64,000 nt of DNA, taken from Pelagihabitans sp963710535. GTDB taxonomy: Bacteria > Bacteroidota > Bacteroidia > Flavobacteriales > Flavobacteriaceae. Positions 34,663 to 43,853 of this stretch are shown here, piece by piece (position 1 is the stretch's first letter; each line of letters begins with the position of its first letter). The notes beneath the pieces were generated by a model. That model ran no database searches and was not told the DNA's origin. It saw only the letters and a list, made by a program, of their open reading frames with translations. The translations under genes were made by a program, and so were the position numbers. The DNA lies in contig CAVQAW010000010.1 of NCBI GenBank assembly GCA_963710535.1, positions 124,001-188,000 of the forward strand, given 5' to 3'.

Positions 34663-36099
34663 ATGGCCACCAAACTTTGGATTTTCCTGCTCGTACTTTT
34701 TTTTGCCCTACCCTTAACCGCCCAACAAGTTGTACAGGATTCCTTAAGGCCAGCCCTTGAAACACAATCGATGACCCCAATGGTCGCCAATAACGGATTT
34801 TCGCTGGAGAGTCTGGGGCGCGGTATTTTGGGCATGGTGGCCCTGCTGCTCGTTGCCTTCCTTTTCAGTGCGAACCGAAAGGCCATCAAATGGAGTACCG
34901 TTGGCATCGGATTGGGCATACAGATTTTCCTGGGCATCGGTATCCTGACCGTTCCCTTTATTCGACAGATATTTACTTTCCTCGGAAAAATATTCAATGA
35001 AATTTTAAACTTCACCTTGGCAGGAAGCGATTTCCTTCTAGGGAATTTATTGAACCTTGATAACCCAAACATCGGCTACATTTTTGCCTTTCAGATCCTC
35101 CCGACCATCATTTTCTTTTCTGCTTTGACCTCAGTGCTTTTTTACCTGGGGGTGATCCAAAAAGTGGTCAAGGGCCTGGCATGGTTACTGACCAAATCAT
35201 TGGGCATATCAGGAGCCGAGAGCCTTTCGGTGGCCGGCAACATCTTTCTTGGCCAAACGGAGGCCCCCCTAATGATCAAAGCCTACCTCGAGAAAATGAG
35301 CAAGTCGGAAATACTCCTGGTCATGATCGGGGGAATGTCAACCGTAGCCGGTGGTGTTCTGGCCGCGTATATCGGTTTTTTGGGCGGCAACGACGAGCAG
35401 TTGCGGTTGGAATTTGCCCGCCACCTGATCGCCGCCTCGGTCATGGCCGCACCTGGGGCCATCATCATTTCGAAAATGCTATATCCACAAACCGAGACCA
35501 TCGATACGGATGTACAGGTTTCCCACGAGAAAATTGGTAGCAATCTGTTGGACGCCATTTCGAACGGAACGACAGAGGGACTTAAATTGGCCGTAAACGT
35601 AGGGGCCATGTTGTTGGTTTTTGTTGCCTTTATCGCGATGCTCAATGGTATTTTTGGCTGGTTGGGGGAAGTGACTTCCCTCAACGGATGGATCGCCGAG
35701 CACTCCGTTTATGATAAATTGTCATTGGAGGCCCTGTTGGGCACCTTGTTTGCCCCACTGATGTGGTTGATAGGGGTCGCTGCCGAAGATATTGTGCTTA
35801 TGGGTCAATTATTGGGCATTAAACTGGCTTCCAGCGAATTTGTGGGCTACACCCAGCTCGCCACCTTAAAGGAAATTTCGAGTCCGGTACATTTTACGTT
35901 CAACAAATCGGTGATCATGGCTACCTATATGCTTTGTGGTTTTGCCAACTTCGCCTCCATCGGAATACAGATTGGCGGCATAGGATCACTAGCCCCGGGA
36001 CAAAGGAAGACCCTTTCAGAGTTCGGCATGAAGGCCGTTTTAGGCGGGTCTTTGGCCTCTTTGCTCTCTGCCACCATAGCCGGTATGATTTTAGGCTGA
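34663..36099 (+). CDS. Concentrative nucleoside transporter (NupC/CNT family)
   Basis: A 478-residue inner-membrane symporter for nucleosides. The CNT core carries NIFLGQTEAPLMIKAYL, GGMSTVAGGVLAAYIGF and AAEDIVLMGQLLGIKL with C-terminal FANFASIGIQIGG. It has an extra N-terminal piece of about 50 residues ahead of the first core helix. That piece starts with a Sec-like signal (MATKLWIFLLVLFFALPLTAQ), as seen in other Bacteroidota CNTs. With thyA, folA, cdd and a deoxynucleoside kinase in the window it fits nucleoside salvage. It is probably cotranscribed with the upstream BFN gene. Confidence 0.9.
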   Translation: MATKLWIFLLVLFFALPLTAQQVVQDSLRPALETQSMTPMVANNGFSLESLGRGILGMVALLLVAFLFSANRKAIKWSTVGIGLGIQIFLGIGILTVPFIRQIFTFLGKIFNEILNFTLAGSDFLLGNLLNLDNPNIGYIFAFQILPTIIFFSALTSVLFYLGVIQKVVKGLAWLLTKSLGISGAESLSVAGNIFLGQTEAPLMIKAYLEKMSKSEILLVMIGGMSTVAGGVLAAYIGFLGGNDEQLRLEFARHLIAASVMAAPGAIIISKMLYPQTETIDTDVQVSHEKIGSNLLDAISNGTTEGLKLAVNVGAMLLVFVAFIAMLNGIFGWLGEVTSLNGWIAEHSVYDKLSLEALLGTLFAPLMWLIGVAAEDIVLMGQLLGIKLASSEFVGYTQLATLKEISSPVHFTFNKSVIMATYMLCGFANFASIGIQIGGIGSLAPGQRKTLSEFGMKAVLGGSLASLLSATIAGMILG

Positions 36100-36212
36100 G
36101 ATGGGCCTGCTCATTTTGAAAAGCCAGGCGGCAACCGTTGATAATTTTTGAATAAAATGAAGGATCCAACTTTCATTTTGTTTTCAGCTTTCCCTATTTT
36201 CGTTTTCCGTTC

Positions 36213-36232
36213 ATACTGCCGTAGCGCAGTAT
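36213..36232. other. Small perfect hairpin upstream of thyA
   Basis: ATACTGC and GCAGTAT form a 7-bp inverted repeat around CGTAGC, 45 bp before the thyA start. There is no T run. It could be an operator or a leader hairpin; the role is unknown. Confidence 0.35.
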
Positions 36233-36276
36233 TCACAATATCAAACGCCTGCGCATAAGCAGCATTTTTCCGGTTT

Positions 36277-37101
36277 ATGAAACAATACCACGATTTATTG
36301 AAGCACGTTCTGGAGCACGGTACACAAAAAGGCGATCGTACAGGTACGGGTACCAAAAGTGTTTTCGGCTATCAAATGCGCTTCGACTTGGCCAAGGGTT
36401 TTCCAATGGTCACGACCAAAAAATTACACTTGAAATCGATCGTATATGAGCTGCTATGGTTCTTAAAAGGCGATACCAATATTGCTTACCTACAGGAAAA
36501 CGGGGTACGCATATGGAATGAATGGGCCGATGCCGATGGCGATCTTGGCCCCGTATACGGGCACCAGTGGAGGAATTGGAACGATGAGGGTATCGACCAA
36601 ATCGAAGGGCTGGTGGAAACCTTGAAAAAGAACCCCAACAGCAGGCGCATGCTGGTCACCGCATGGAACCCCAGCGTTCTCCCCGAAAGTTCAAAGTCTT
36701 TTTCGCAAAACGTGGCCCAGGGCAAGGCTGCCTTACCGCCCTGCCATGCGTTTTTTCAATTTTATGTGGCAGAGGGAAAATTATCCTGTCAATTGTACCA
36801 AAGGAGCGCGGATATCTTTTTGGGCGTACCCTTCAACATCGCCTCCTATGCCCTATTTACAATGATGGTGGCTCAGGTCTGCGGGTACGAGCCAGGAGAA
36901 TTCATCCATACTTTCGGGGACGCACATATTTATGACAACCATATGGATCAGGTGCTGTTGCAATTGGGCAGGGAACCCAGGCCTTTGCCAAAAATGGTGC
37001 TCAATCCCCAGGTCAAGGATATTTTCAAATTCAAGTTTGAGGATTTCAGCCTTGAAAATTATGACCCATATCCCCATATCAAAGGGGCAGTGGCCGTCTA
37101 A
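36277..37101 (+). CDS. thyA: Thymidylate synthase
   Basis: A 274-residue folate-dependent enzyme that makes dTMP from dUMP and 5,10-methylene-THF. It shows the phosphate-binding GDRTGTGTKSVFG, NEWADADGDLGPVYGHQWR, the catalytic Cys in ALPPCHAFFQFYV, and CQLYQRSADIFLGVPFNIA then SYAL. The length is slightly above E. coli ThyA (264). folA lies 2 kb downstream on the same strand, with unrelated genes between. A bidirectional terminator follows at 37203. Confidence 0.97.
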   Translation: MKQYHDLLKHVLEHGTQKGDRTGTGTKSVFGYQMRFDLAKGFPMVTTKKLHLKSIVYELLWFLKGDTNIAYLQENGVRIWNEWADADGDLGPVYGHQWRNWNDEGIDQIEGLVETLKKNPNSRRMLVTAWNPSVLPESSKSFSQNVAQGKAALPPCHAFFQFYVAEGKLSCQLYQRSADIFLGVPFNIASYALFTMMVAQVCGYEPGEFIHTFGDAHIYDNHMDQVLLQLGREPRPLPKMVLNPQVKDIFKFKFEDFSLENYDPYPHIKGAVAV

Positions 37102-37202
37102 AGCGCAGAGCACAACCTATGCTTAGTCCGAGGGACATCCATTTGTTGGAAATAAACTTACCCAAGATCACCAAATGGCCTACCTACGGCTTTTTGGAAA
37201 TA

Positions 37203-37237
37203 AAAAAGCCGGAAAGTGATACCACCTTCCAGCTTTT
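37203..37237. terminator. Bidirectional terminator between thyA and the CBM48-like gene
   Basis: AAAAAGC, GGAA and GTG pair with CAC, TTCC and GCTTTTT (14 pairs with two mismatches), with A and T runs on the two sides. It suits both converging genes. Confidence 0.85.
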
Positions 37238-37258
37238 TGATCTTTTTTCGGTAATCGA

Positions 37259-37555
37259 TTATAGCTCCAAAACGGCGTTCTCGGTACCGGCATAATCGTT
37301 CCACTGGTAACGATCGGCCTCAGGTTCGTTTACGTAATCACCATCGATGATGTACTTGAACTCATAAGTGGATTCTTTAGGAAGTTCAAAAGTTCCTTTG
37401 AAGTTGCCATTTTTAAGTTTCTTAAGTAAGCTGCCTTTAGGGTTCCAATTGTTGAAGTCACCTACAACGGCTACTTTTTTTGCTTCTTCTGCAGGTACTG
37501 TAAAGGTAACCTTACATACCGGTTTTGACTTTAGATATTGTTTAGCGATTGCCAT
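37259..37555 (-). CDS. Isoamylase early-set (CBM48-like) domain protein
   Basis: A 98-residue protein that is almost entirely one glycogen-binding early-set domain: CKVTFTVPAEEAKKVAVVGD, FNNWNPKGSLLKKLKNGNFK, FKYIIDGDYVNEPEADRYQW. It resembles the AMPK beta and isoamylase N-terminal modules (VGDFNNW). There is no catalytic domain and no signal peptide, so it probably binds glycogen or another protein in the cytoplasm. It converges with thyA and stands alone. Its role is unknown. Confidence 0.85.
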   Translation of the reverse strand: MAIAKQYLKSKPVCKVTFTVPAEEAKKVAVVGDFNNWNPKGSLLKKLKNGNFKGTFELPKESTYEFKYIIDGDYVNEPEADRYQWNDYAGTENAVLEL

Positions 37556-37706
37556 GATATTTTATTTTTAAATTCAGCGCAAAATTAATACAATAAACAT
37601 CTCATTCACAATGATTCATGTCAGTTTTATCATATTGTCAATATTTTGGTAACTTTTAACAGGGTTCAACAAAAATAGGTTTGTGAATTTCACAATTGAA
37701 TAAACG

Positions 37707-38795
37707 CTATTGCCCTGTTTTTAAGATTCTTACAATTTGATCTACCTCGTTTTCCGTGTTGTAACAGTGAAAACTTAGGCGAATTCCGCTTCCCCGCTGT
37801 GCACAGATCACCCCGTTTGAGCTCAATTTTTGGAAGGTGGCGTCATCTCCTTTAATGTTGAAAATGGTACTGTGCTGTTGCCTGCCTGTCACGTCAATAT
37901 CCAACAAGCCCAGAGTGGCAAATGCCTTTTTCGCATGGTCGGATAATTTCCGCAACTGTGCTTCGACCATGTCCATGCCCAATGTCTCGAGAAATTCAAG
38001 GGAAAAATTAAGGCTGCCAAAATTTAGGGTGTCGAGATGCCCTGGCTCAAAGTGCTTCGAAAACCTGATTTCATTTTTTTTGGACATATCCGCATTGGCC
38101 GCATTGAAACCCGTCGTTTTCAAAGAAAAGCGCTCCATAACATCCTCCTTGAACAACATAAAACCATTGCCGTAGCCCGCGAGCAGCCATTTATAGCCGC
38201 TACCGCCCAAGATGTCGATTGCAGAATCCTCGAAGTCAAAATTGGTAGTCCCACAAAATTGGGTGCCGTCGGCAATGATGATCAAATCGGGAAAATCTTT
38301 TTTGAGCCGGCGTAAAAAATCCAAATCGATTCGTATCCCGTTCAACCATTGTACCACACTTAATGCCAGTACGTCGATTGAGTCCGATTTTATCCTGTCC
38401 CAAATATGCTGTTCCAGTGCGGCATCGATCTTGGCATAGGAAATCGGAAAGCCACGGCTCTCGAAAGGCCAGTTCAGTGACGGGTAATCGTTTTCCAAGA
38501 GGAGAACCCGTTGGCGTTTGTCAAGGCCTTCCAATAAGATGTTCATCCCTATCGAAAAGTTGGGCACCAAGGCCACGTTTTCCTTTTTACATCCAAAAAA
38601 ACGCGCAACGGTTTTACGGACTTCGGGGATTTGGCGCTGCATGGCCTTTACTTTCATCTTGCTTCCCCCTATGAGATAATCGATATCATGTTCTTGTCGC
38701 CATTCCATCAAATCTTCACTGAGCAATCCTGCAGTGGCCGTATCCGTATAGATATTCTGGCTTAGGACTGGAAAAAGTTTCCTTATCTTTTCCAT
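37707..38795 (-). CDS. Class V aminotransferase-fold PLP enzyme
   Basis: A 362-residue protein of the aminotransferase class V / cysteine desulfurase superfamily. It shows the N-terminal NIYTDTATAGLLSEDLMEWR, ENVALVPNFSIGMNILLEGL, the PLP Asp region LIIIADGTQFCGT and the PLP Lys in LGGSGYKWLLAGYGNGFM. The C-terminal small domain ends RLSFHCYNTENEVDQIVR, typical of this group. There is no conserved Cys loop like that of desulfurases. The substrate is unknown. It is divergent from the 2TM gene and not linked to a pathway by its neighbours. Confidence 0.83.
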   Translation of the reverse strand: MEKIRKLFPVLSQNIYTDTATAGLLSEDLMEWRQEHDIDYLIGGSKMKVKAMQRQIPEVRKTVARFFGCKKENVALVPNFSIGMNILLEGLDKRQRVLLLENDYPSLNWPFESRGFPISYAKIDAALEQHIWDRIKSDSIDVLALSVVQWLNGIRIDLDFLRRLKKDFPDLIIIADGTQFCGTTNFDFEDSAIDILGGSGYKWLLAGYGNGFMLFKEDVMERFSLKTTGFNAANADMSKKNEIRFSKHFEPGHLDTLNFGSLNFSLEFLETLGMDMVEAQLRKLSDHAKKAFATLGLLDIDVTGRQQHSTIFNIKGDDATFQKLSSNGVICAQRGSGIRLSFHCYNTENEVDQIVRILKTGQ

Positions 38796-38851
38796 AGGTT
38801 TAATTCATATTTGGCATTTGGTTTATCTTTGCTTTAAAGATAACCATTAGG

Positions 38852-39241
38852 ATGTTTTCCAATCGAAAAAATACGCCACGGCTCGATCTTGAGCAGCATG
38901 AGCTCCTGGAGAATGCCCAGAGGAGGCTCAAACAGAAAAAAAGGCTCTACAACCATTTTGTGCTTTTTTTGATCGGCAGTGTTTTTTTGGTATTGATCAA
39001 TAAGATATTGAAGTATGGCCAAGAATACGATTGGTTCATTTGGGCGATAACGCTATGGGCATTCCTATTCGCAATCCACTTGGTGAATGTCTTTGTGGTA
39101 CAACGGTTCCTTGGACTGGATTGGGAACGTGCCCAGCGCGAAAAATTGGTAGCCAAGCAAAAAAACCGGATAGCGCAATTGCAAAAAGAGATCGAGACCG
39201 ATTTTCCCCTTTCAAACATCAATAAAAAAAAAGAGGGGTGA
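38852..39241 (+). CDS. 2TM domain-containing protein
   Basis: A 129-residue membrane protein. A charged N-terminal helix (ENAQRRLKQKKRLYNHF) leads into two transmembrane segments (about residues 36-55 and 64-84). A basic amphipathic tail ending in KKKEG follows. The A-R-K-R / YNH lead-in is the 2TM domain (PF13239) found across Bacteroidota, sometimes fused to histidine kinases. The function is unknown. Its TGA overlaps the GTG start of folA (GTGA), so translation is coupled. Confidence 0.85.
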   Translation: MFSNRKNTPRLDLEQHELLENAQRRLKQKKRLYNHFVLFLIGSVFLVLINKILKYGQEYDWFIWAITLWAFLFAIHLVNVFVVQRFLGLDWERAQREKLVAKQKNRIAQLQKEIETDFPLSNINKKKEG

Positions 39242-39741
39242 GCATTACCATGATAGCAGCGGCCGGGGAACAAAATGCCATTGGCAAGGACAACGACCTG
39301 CTGTGGCATCTCCCCGATGATTTCAAGCGTTTCAAAACCTTGACTACCGGACACCCTATCATCATGGGGAGGAAGACGTTTGAGAGCTTTCCAAAACCCC
39401 TGCCCAACCGCAAACACATCATCATCACCAGGGACCATGGTTACAAAGTGCCCTTCGAAAATTGCGTGGTGGTCCACGGATTGGATGCCGCCCTTAAACT
39501 GGTTGAAAATGAACCCTTGGCATACATCATCGGGGGAGGAGAAATATACCGGCAAGCCGAACCGCTGGCCGATACCATTGAACTGACCAGAATTCACCAT
39601 GGTTTTCCTGAAGCGGATACCTTTTTTCCTATAATCGATGAAAATAAATGGGTATTGGTGGCGGAGTCACATCATAAGGCCGATGAACGCCATAAGTATT
39701 CCTTTACCTATTTGACGTATCAACGAAGGTTGGATGCTTAA
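39238..39741 (+). CDS. folA: Dihydrofolate reductase
   Basis: A 167-residue NADPH enzyme that regenerates THF, needed after ThyA. It shows MIAAAGEQNAIGKDNDLLWH, the active-site acid in LPDDFKRFK, PIIMGRKTFESF and YIIGGGEIYRQA. I take the GTG at 39238, overlapping the previous stop, because it supplies the first beta strand (SITMIAA). An ATG at 39250 is possible but would shorten that strand. The coupling to a 2TM protein is a chance operon or a conserved pair; I cannot tell. Confidence 0.95.
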   Translation: MSITMIAAAGEQNAIGKDNDLLWHLPDDFKRFKTLTTGHPIIMGRKTFESFPKPLPNRKHIIITRDHGYKVPFENCVVVHGLDAALKLVENEPLAYIIGGGEIYRQAEPLADTIELTRIHHGFPEADTFFPIIDENKWVLVAESHHKADERHKYSFTYLTYQRRLDA

Positions 39742-39756
39742 ATCCTTTCATCTCGC

Positions 39757-40545
39757 TTAAAAGTCCAAATACGAAACAGCAACGTCGTTTTTGCTATCCT
39801 CCAGAAAACGCTTTAAGCTATCTACCTCGGTATTGGTATGGAAAATGGATTTCCCGATTTTTGGTGAAGGGTTCTGCATTGCATTTTTTTCCAATACATA
39901 TTTGGTCTGCCTTGCCACCGCTTCCCCGGAATCTATAATGGTAACGTGTTCCGGCAGCAATTTCTTCAACAAGGGTATCAGATAGGGAAAGTGGGTACAG
40001 CCCAAAACCAAATGATCGATTCCCCCGTCGAGCATCGGTTTTAGGTATTTTACCAACAATTGTTCGGTTTCCCAGGTATTGATCTTGCCGGCTTCGATCA
40101 ATGGCACCAGTCCTGTTCCTTCCTGTTCAATGATACGGATACCAAAAGCATGGTTTTCGGAGGTACTATGAAATAGTTTGCTGCTGAGCGTCCCTTTCGT
40201 GGCGAGGATTCCCACTGCTTTCGATCGGGATTTCAAGGCGGCCGGTTTTATCGCGGGCTCGATCCCGATGAACGGTATGCTGTACCTTTTTCTTAAGGCA
40301 TCAATGGCGTTGGTGGTTGCCGTATTGCAGGCCACCACAATCAATTTGCAGCCCTTTCCCAATAAATATTCGGTATTTTTTAAGCTGAGGTTCAGGATTT
40401 CATCACCTGATTTTTCGCCATAGGGTGCATTCTTGCTATCGGCCAGGTAGATGGTATTTTCATGGGGCAACAATTTGTGGATTTCCTTCCAAATGGAGGT
40501 GCCTCCGACGCCGGAATCGAAAATACCTATGGGCTGATCGTTCAT
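39757..40545 (-). CDS. murI: Glutamate racemase
   Basis: A 262-residue cofactor-independent racemase making D-glutamate for peptidoglycan. It shows the N-terminal IGIFDSGVGGTSIW, the first catalytic Cys in VVACNTATTNAIDALR and the second in HLVLGCTHFPYLIPLL, with PFIGIEPAIKPA between. Both cysteines are present, so it should be active. Its ATG overlaps the TGA of the upstream phosphatase gene (ATGA), so the two are in one operon. It converges with folA. Confidence 0.96.
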   Translation of the reverse strand: MNDQPIGIFDSGVGGTSIWKEIHKLLPHENTIYLADSKNAPYGEKSGDEILNLSLKNTEYLLGKGCKLIVVACNTATTNAIDALRKRYSIPFIGIEPAIKPAALKSRSKAVGILATKGTLSSKLFHSTSENHAFGIRIIEQEGTGLVPLIEAGKINTWETEQLLVKYLKPMLDGGIDHLVLGCTHFPYLIPLLKKLLPEHVTIIDSGEAVARQTKYVLEKNAMQNPSPKIGKSIFHTNTEVDSLKRFLEDSKNDVAVSYLDF

Positions 40546-42236
40546 TTTCCTGCTTCGTCCAAAATATCAACAATTGGGGTTCCTGTAGTGCCATTGGGAA
40601 AGGCGATCCCCATTAAACTGGCAAGGGTGGGTGCAATATCCGGAATTTCGGTCCGCTTTGAAGTACTGCCTTGCCTGATTCCGTTACCATAGAATATCAA
40701 GGGTACGTGGGTATCATAAATTTGCGGCGAACCATGGGTTGAACCCGTGTTTGAATACGTGATCGTACCCGGTGCCAAAACCACCAGAACATCACCGGAG
40801 CGTTTCTGGTTATATCCATTCTGGAGCACTGCTGCAAGACCTTCGGTGTATTGGTTCTGCCACATTTGATAAGCCGTATAGGTCTGATCGATCCCTTCAT
40901 AGCTCAACAACTCCTTGGCGATGGTTTCCTGGACCTGTCTCAAATCCAGATCTAGGCTTTTTATGACCTGGTGATCCAGGAAGAATTGGTAATTGGAGAA
41001 ATTTCTGATGATGTCGGTATTTCCATATGTAAATTGGAGAAACTGGCTAAATTCACGATTGATCTTGGACCAATCCATATATGCGGCCGGAATTTTTTGA
41101 TCCTTCAAATAGGCCGCCACATCGATGGCACCGTGATCGGCGGTCAGGAAGAGGGTATATTCCCCTGCGCCCACGGTTTTGTCTAATTGGTTCAAGAGCC
41201 TTTCCAGATCCATATCCAGTCTCAAATAAGTATCCTGCACTTCCTTTGAGTTCACCCCGTACTTATGCCCCACGTAGTCGGTACTGGAATAGCTGATGGC
41301 CAGAAAATCCGTGATGTCGTCCATGCCCAAATTTTCTGCTTCCAAGGCCGCCAGTGCAAACTCCGTGGTCAACTCATTGCCAAACGGTGTTGATCTAATG
41401 ATATCGAATTTGCCGTTAGCGTCCCATAGTTTTGGGAGATCATGTGGAAAAACCGGAGCCGATTCCCCTGCAAATAGCCCTTCATAGGCATTATTGTCGT
41501 CCCCGCTCTGTACATAGGTGTCGATATCTTTTACCGGCACCCACGCTTTGTTATAGCGGGCTGCCGCTTTGGAAGCATTGAAATTTTCAACCCATTTTGG
41601 CAAGGTGGCCATATAATAACTGCTGGTGATCCAATTGCCGTCCTCGCCTCCATTGTACCAATAAGCACCGTTGGCAGTATGGCCTCCCGGCAATACCGCA
41701 CCACGATCTTTCAGGGCTATGGCAATGGTCTTCCCTTTCATTTCGGTATGCAATCGCAGCTCATCTGAAATCGTGGTAACGGTGAGGCGATGGGGCGACA
41801 TTTGCCCTGCTGCGCCCGTTGTGCCCACTGTAGTATATGTGGAGTCGGAAACGCAGTATACCACTTTGCCGTTTTCCTTATCGTACCAATCATTGCCAAT
41901 GACCCCATGATATGCCGGTGTGGTGCCGCTATACACCGAGGCATGGCCTGGCCCGGTACTGGTAGGCGCATAATTGAAATGGTTGTTTTTGCAATTGAAT
42001 CCCTGCCCGATGAGCCGTTTAAACCCTCCATCGCCATACCCATCCCAAAACCGGGTAATATAGTCGTAGCGCATTTGATCAACGACAACCCCGACCACCA
42101 ATTTGGGGGTGGTTTTCAATAGGTTCGCCTGTTCCTGAACAGGACCGGATTTGACTTTTTTCTGAGCGTTGTTCGGGCAAGGAGCCAGAATGCAAACCAT
42201 TGCCAAAACACATGGTAAAATTATCTTCTTCTTCAT
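40542..42236 (-). CDS. Alkaline phosphatase family protein (PafA-like)
   Basis: A 564-residue exported phosphatase of the alkaline phosphatase superfamily. A signal peptide (MKKKIILPCVLAMVCILAPC, cleavage about NAQ) leads to KLVVGVVVDQMRYDYITRFW with the metal Asp. The nucleophile Thr is in NYAPTSTGPGHASVYSGTTP. GNDWYDKENG and the metal residues LTADHGAIDVA near residue 370 follow, with a late GSTHGSPQIYDTHVP. This arrangement matches PafA, the Ca/Zn monoesterase that releases phosphate in the flavobacterial periplasm. No phosphate-regulation box was looked for with success. It overlaps murI by 4 bp. Confidence 0.9.
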   Translation of the reverse strand: MKKKIILPCVLAMVCILAPCPNNAQKKVKSGPVQEQANLLKTTPKLVVGVVVDQMRYDYITRFWDGYGDGGFKRLIGQGFNCKNNHFNYAPTSTGPGHASVYSGTTPAYHGVIGNDWYDKENGKVVYCVSDSTYTTVGTTGAAGQMSPHRLTVTTISDELRLHTEMKGKTIAIALKDRGAVLPGGHTANGAYWYNGGEDGNWITSSYYMATLPKWVENFNASKAAARYNKAWVPVKDIDTYVQSGDDNNAYEGLFAGESAPVFPHDLPKLWDANGKFDIIRSTPFGNELTTEFALAALEAENLGMDDITDFLAISYSSTDYVGHKYGVNSKEVQDTYLRLDMDLERLLNQLDKTVGAGEYTLFLTADHGAIDVAAYLKDQKIPAAYMDWSKINREFSQFLQFTYGNTDIIRNFSNYQFFLDHQVIKSLDLDLRQVQETIAKELLSYEGIDQTYTAYQMWQNQYTEGLAAVLQNGYNQKRSGDVLVVLAPGTITYSNTGSTHGSPQIYDTHVPLIFYGNGIRQGSTSKRTEIPDIAPTLASLMGIAFPNGTTGTPIVDILDEAGK

Positions 42237-42348
42237 GTAGAATTTATTGTAGCCCTAAAAATAGAAAAATTCAACCTTAATACTTTATTCGGGACATAAA
42301 TGATACCCTTTATTATTATTTTTACCGGAAGAAGTCTATTTTTATTTC

Positions 42349-43086
42349 ATGAACCACCTTGCACAGATCGGCAGCTATTTTTTAATGATACGTGAAGTCT
42401 TTAAAAAGCCGACCAAATGGAGGATCATGAGAAACCTCATTTTAAAGGAAATAGACGAGTTGATATACGGCTCTTTGGGCATTATTATTTTTATCTCTTT
42501 CTTTATCGGTGCGGTGGTCGCCATCCAAACGGCCCTTAATCTCAATAATCCCTTAATTCCCAGAAATCTGATTGGTTTTGCTACCAGACAATCGGTGATA
42601 CTGGAATTTGCACCCACCTTCATTTCCATTATCATGGCGGGGAAGGTCGGATCCTATATCACCTCGAGCATAGGTACCATGCGGGTAACCGAACAGATCG
42701 ATGCCCTGGAAGTGATGGGGGTAAATTCATTGAATTACTTGGTTTTTCCCAAGATTATCGCAATGCTCTTCTATCCATTTGCGATTGCCATTTCCATGTA
42801 TGTTGGCATTTTTGGGGGTTGGTTGGCCGGTGTTTTTGGCGGTTTTCTGACCAGTGCCGATTTTGTGACCGGACTTACCCTTGACTTTGATCCTTTTCAT
42901 ATCACCTATGCCTTTATCAAAACACTGATTTTTGCATTTGTCATAGCCACTGTTCCCTCTTTCCACGGTTTTTATATGCAGGGCGGGGCTCTTGAAGTGG
43001 GAAAGGCCAGTACCACTGCCTTTGTGTGGACCAGTGTGGTGATCATAATCTTGAACTATATATTAACGCAACTATTATTGGGCTGA
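42349..43086 (+). CDS. mlaE: MlaE-family ABC transporter permease
   Basis: A 245-residue inner-membrane permease with about five helices. The conserved MlaE block runs from ISFFIGAVVAIQTALNL through LEFAPTFISIIMAGKVGSYI and GTMRVTEQIDALEVMGVNS to the C-terminal TSVVIIILNYILTQLLLG. The family moves phospholipids between membranes (outer-membrane lipid asymmetry). The stop overlaps the ATPase start (TGATG), so the pair is coupled. The substrate-binding MlaD partner is not in the window. Confidence 0.92.
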   Translation: MNHLAQIGSYFLMIREVFKKPTKWRIMRNLILKEIDELIYGSLGIIIFISFFIGAVVAIQTALNLNNPLIPRNLIGFATRQSVILEFAPTFISIIMAGKVGSYITSSIGTMRVTEQIDALEVMGVNSLNYLVFPKIIAMLFYPFAIAISMYVGIFGGWLAGVFGGFLTSADFVTGLTLDFDPFHITYAFIKTLIFAFVIATVPSFHGFYMQGGALEVGKASTTAFVWTSVVIIILNYILTQLLLG

Positions 43087-43853
43087 TGATCGAAGTAGAC
43101 CAAATAAGCAAATCGTTCGGAGATTCGCAGGTATTGAAAGGGGTTTCGGCCACTTTTGAAACCGGAAAAACCAACCTGATCATCGGCCAGAGCGGCTCTG
43201 GAAAAACCGTATTCCTAAAATGCCTTTTGGGCCTCTTCGTGCCCGAAGAAGGCAGTATAAGCTATGATGGCAAGGTGTATTCCGAGTTGTCGGGCGATGA
43301 AAAAAGAGACCTTAGGCAAGAAATGGGGATGGTTTTTCAAGGGAGTGCCCTATTTGATAGCATGACGGTTGCCGGCAATGTCATGTTCCCCCTTGAAATG
43401 TTCACCAAACAATCCCCTTCTGAGATGCAGGACAGGGTTGATTTTGTTTTAAAAAGGGTGAACCTTATTGATGCCCACGAAAAGTTCCCTTCCGAAATTT
43501 CGGGCGGCATGCAGAAAAGGGTCGCCATTGCCAGAGCCATTGTGATGAACCCCAAATACCTTTTTTGTGATGAACCGAATTCGGGCCTTGATCCCAAAAC
43601 GGCCATTTTGATCGACAACCTCATCAACGAAATCACCAAGGAGTACGATATCACAACGGTCATCAACACCCATGATATGAATTCGGTGATGGAAATAGGG
43701 GAAAAAATCGTATTCCTGAAAGATGGTTTAAAGGCTTGGGAAGGAACCAAGGACGAAATTTTTAAAACCGACAATGAGGTGGTGACCAACTTCGTATATT
43801 CCTCCGAACTCTTTAAAAAAGTACGTCAAATGTACATCGAAGAGCGTCACTAA
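43086..43853 (+). CDS. mlaF: ABC transporter ATP-binding protein, MlaF type
   Basis: A 255-residue ATPase with Walker A GQSGSGKT, signature SGGMQKRVAIARA (the M before QKR is usual for the Mla group), Walker B YLFCDEPNSGLDP and the switch His in VINTHDM. I chose ATG 43086, which overlaps the mlaE stop, over an upstream in-frame start inside mlaE. It energises phospholipid transport with MlaE. Its 3' end overlaps the DUF389 gene on the other strand by 4 bp. Confidence 0.93.
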   Translation: MIEVDQISKSFGDSQVLKGVSATFETGKTNLIIGQSGSGKTVFLKCLLGLFVPEEGSISYDGKVYSELSGDEKRDLRQEMGMVFQGSALFDSMTVAGNVMFPLEMFTKQSPSEMQDRVDFVLKRVNLIDAHEKFPSEISGGMQKRVAIARAIVMNPKYLFCDEPNSGLDPKTAILIDNLINEITKEYDITTVINTHDMNSVMEIGEKIVFLKDGLKAWEGTKDEIFKTDNEVVTNFVYSSELFKKVRQMYIEERH

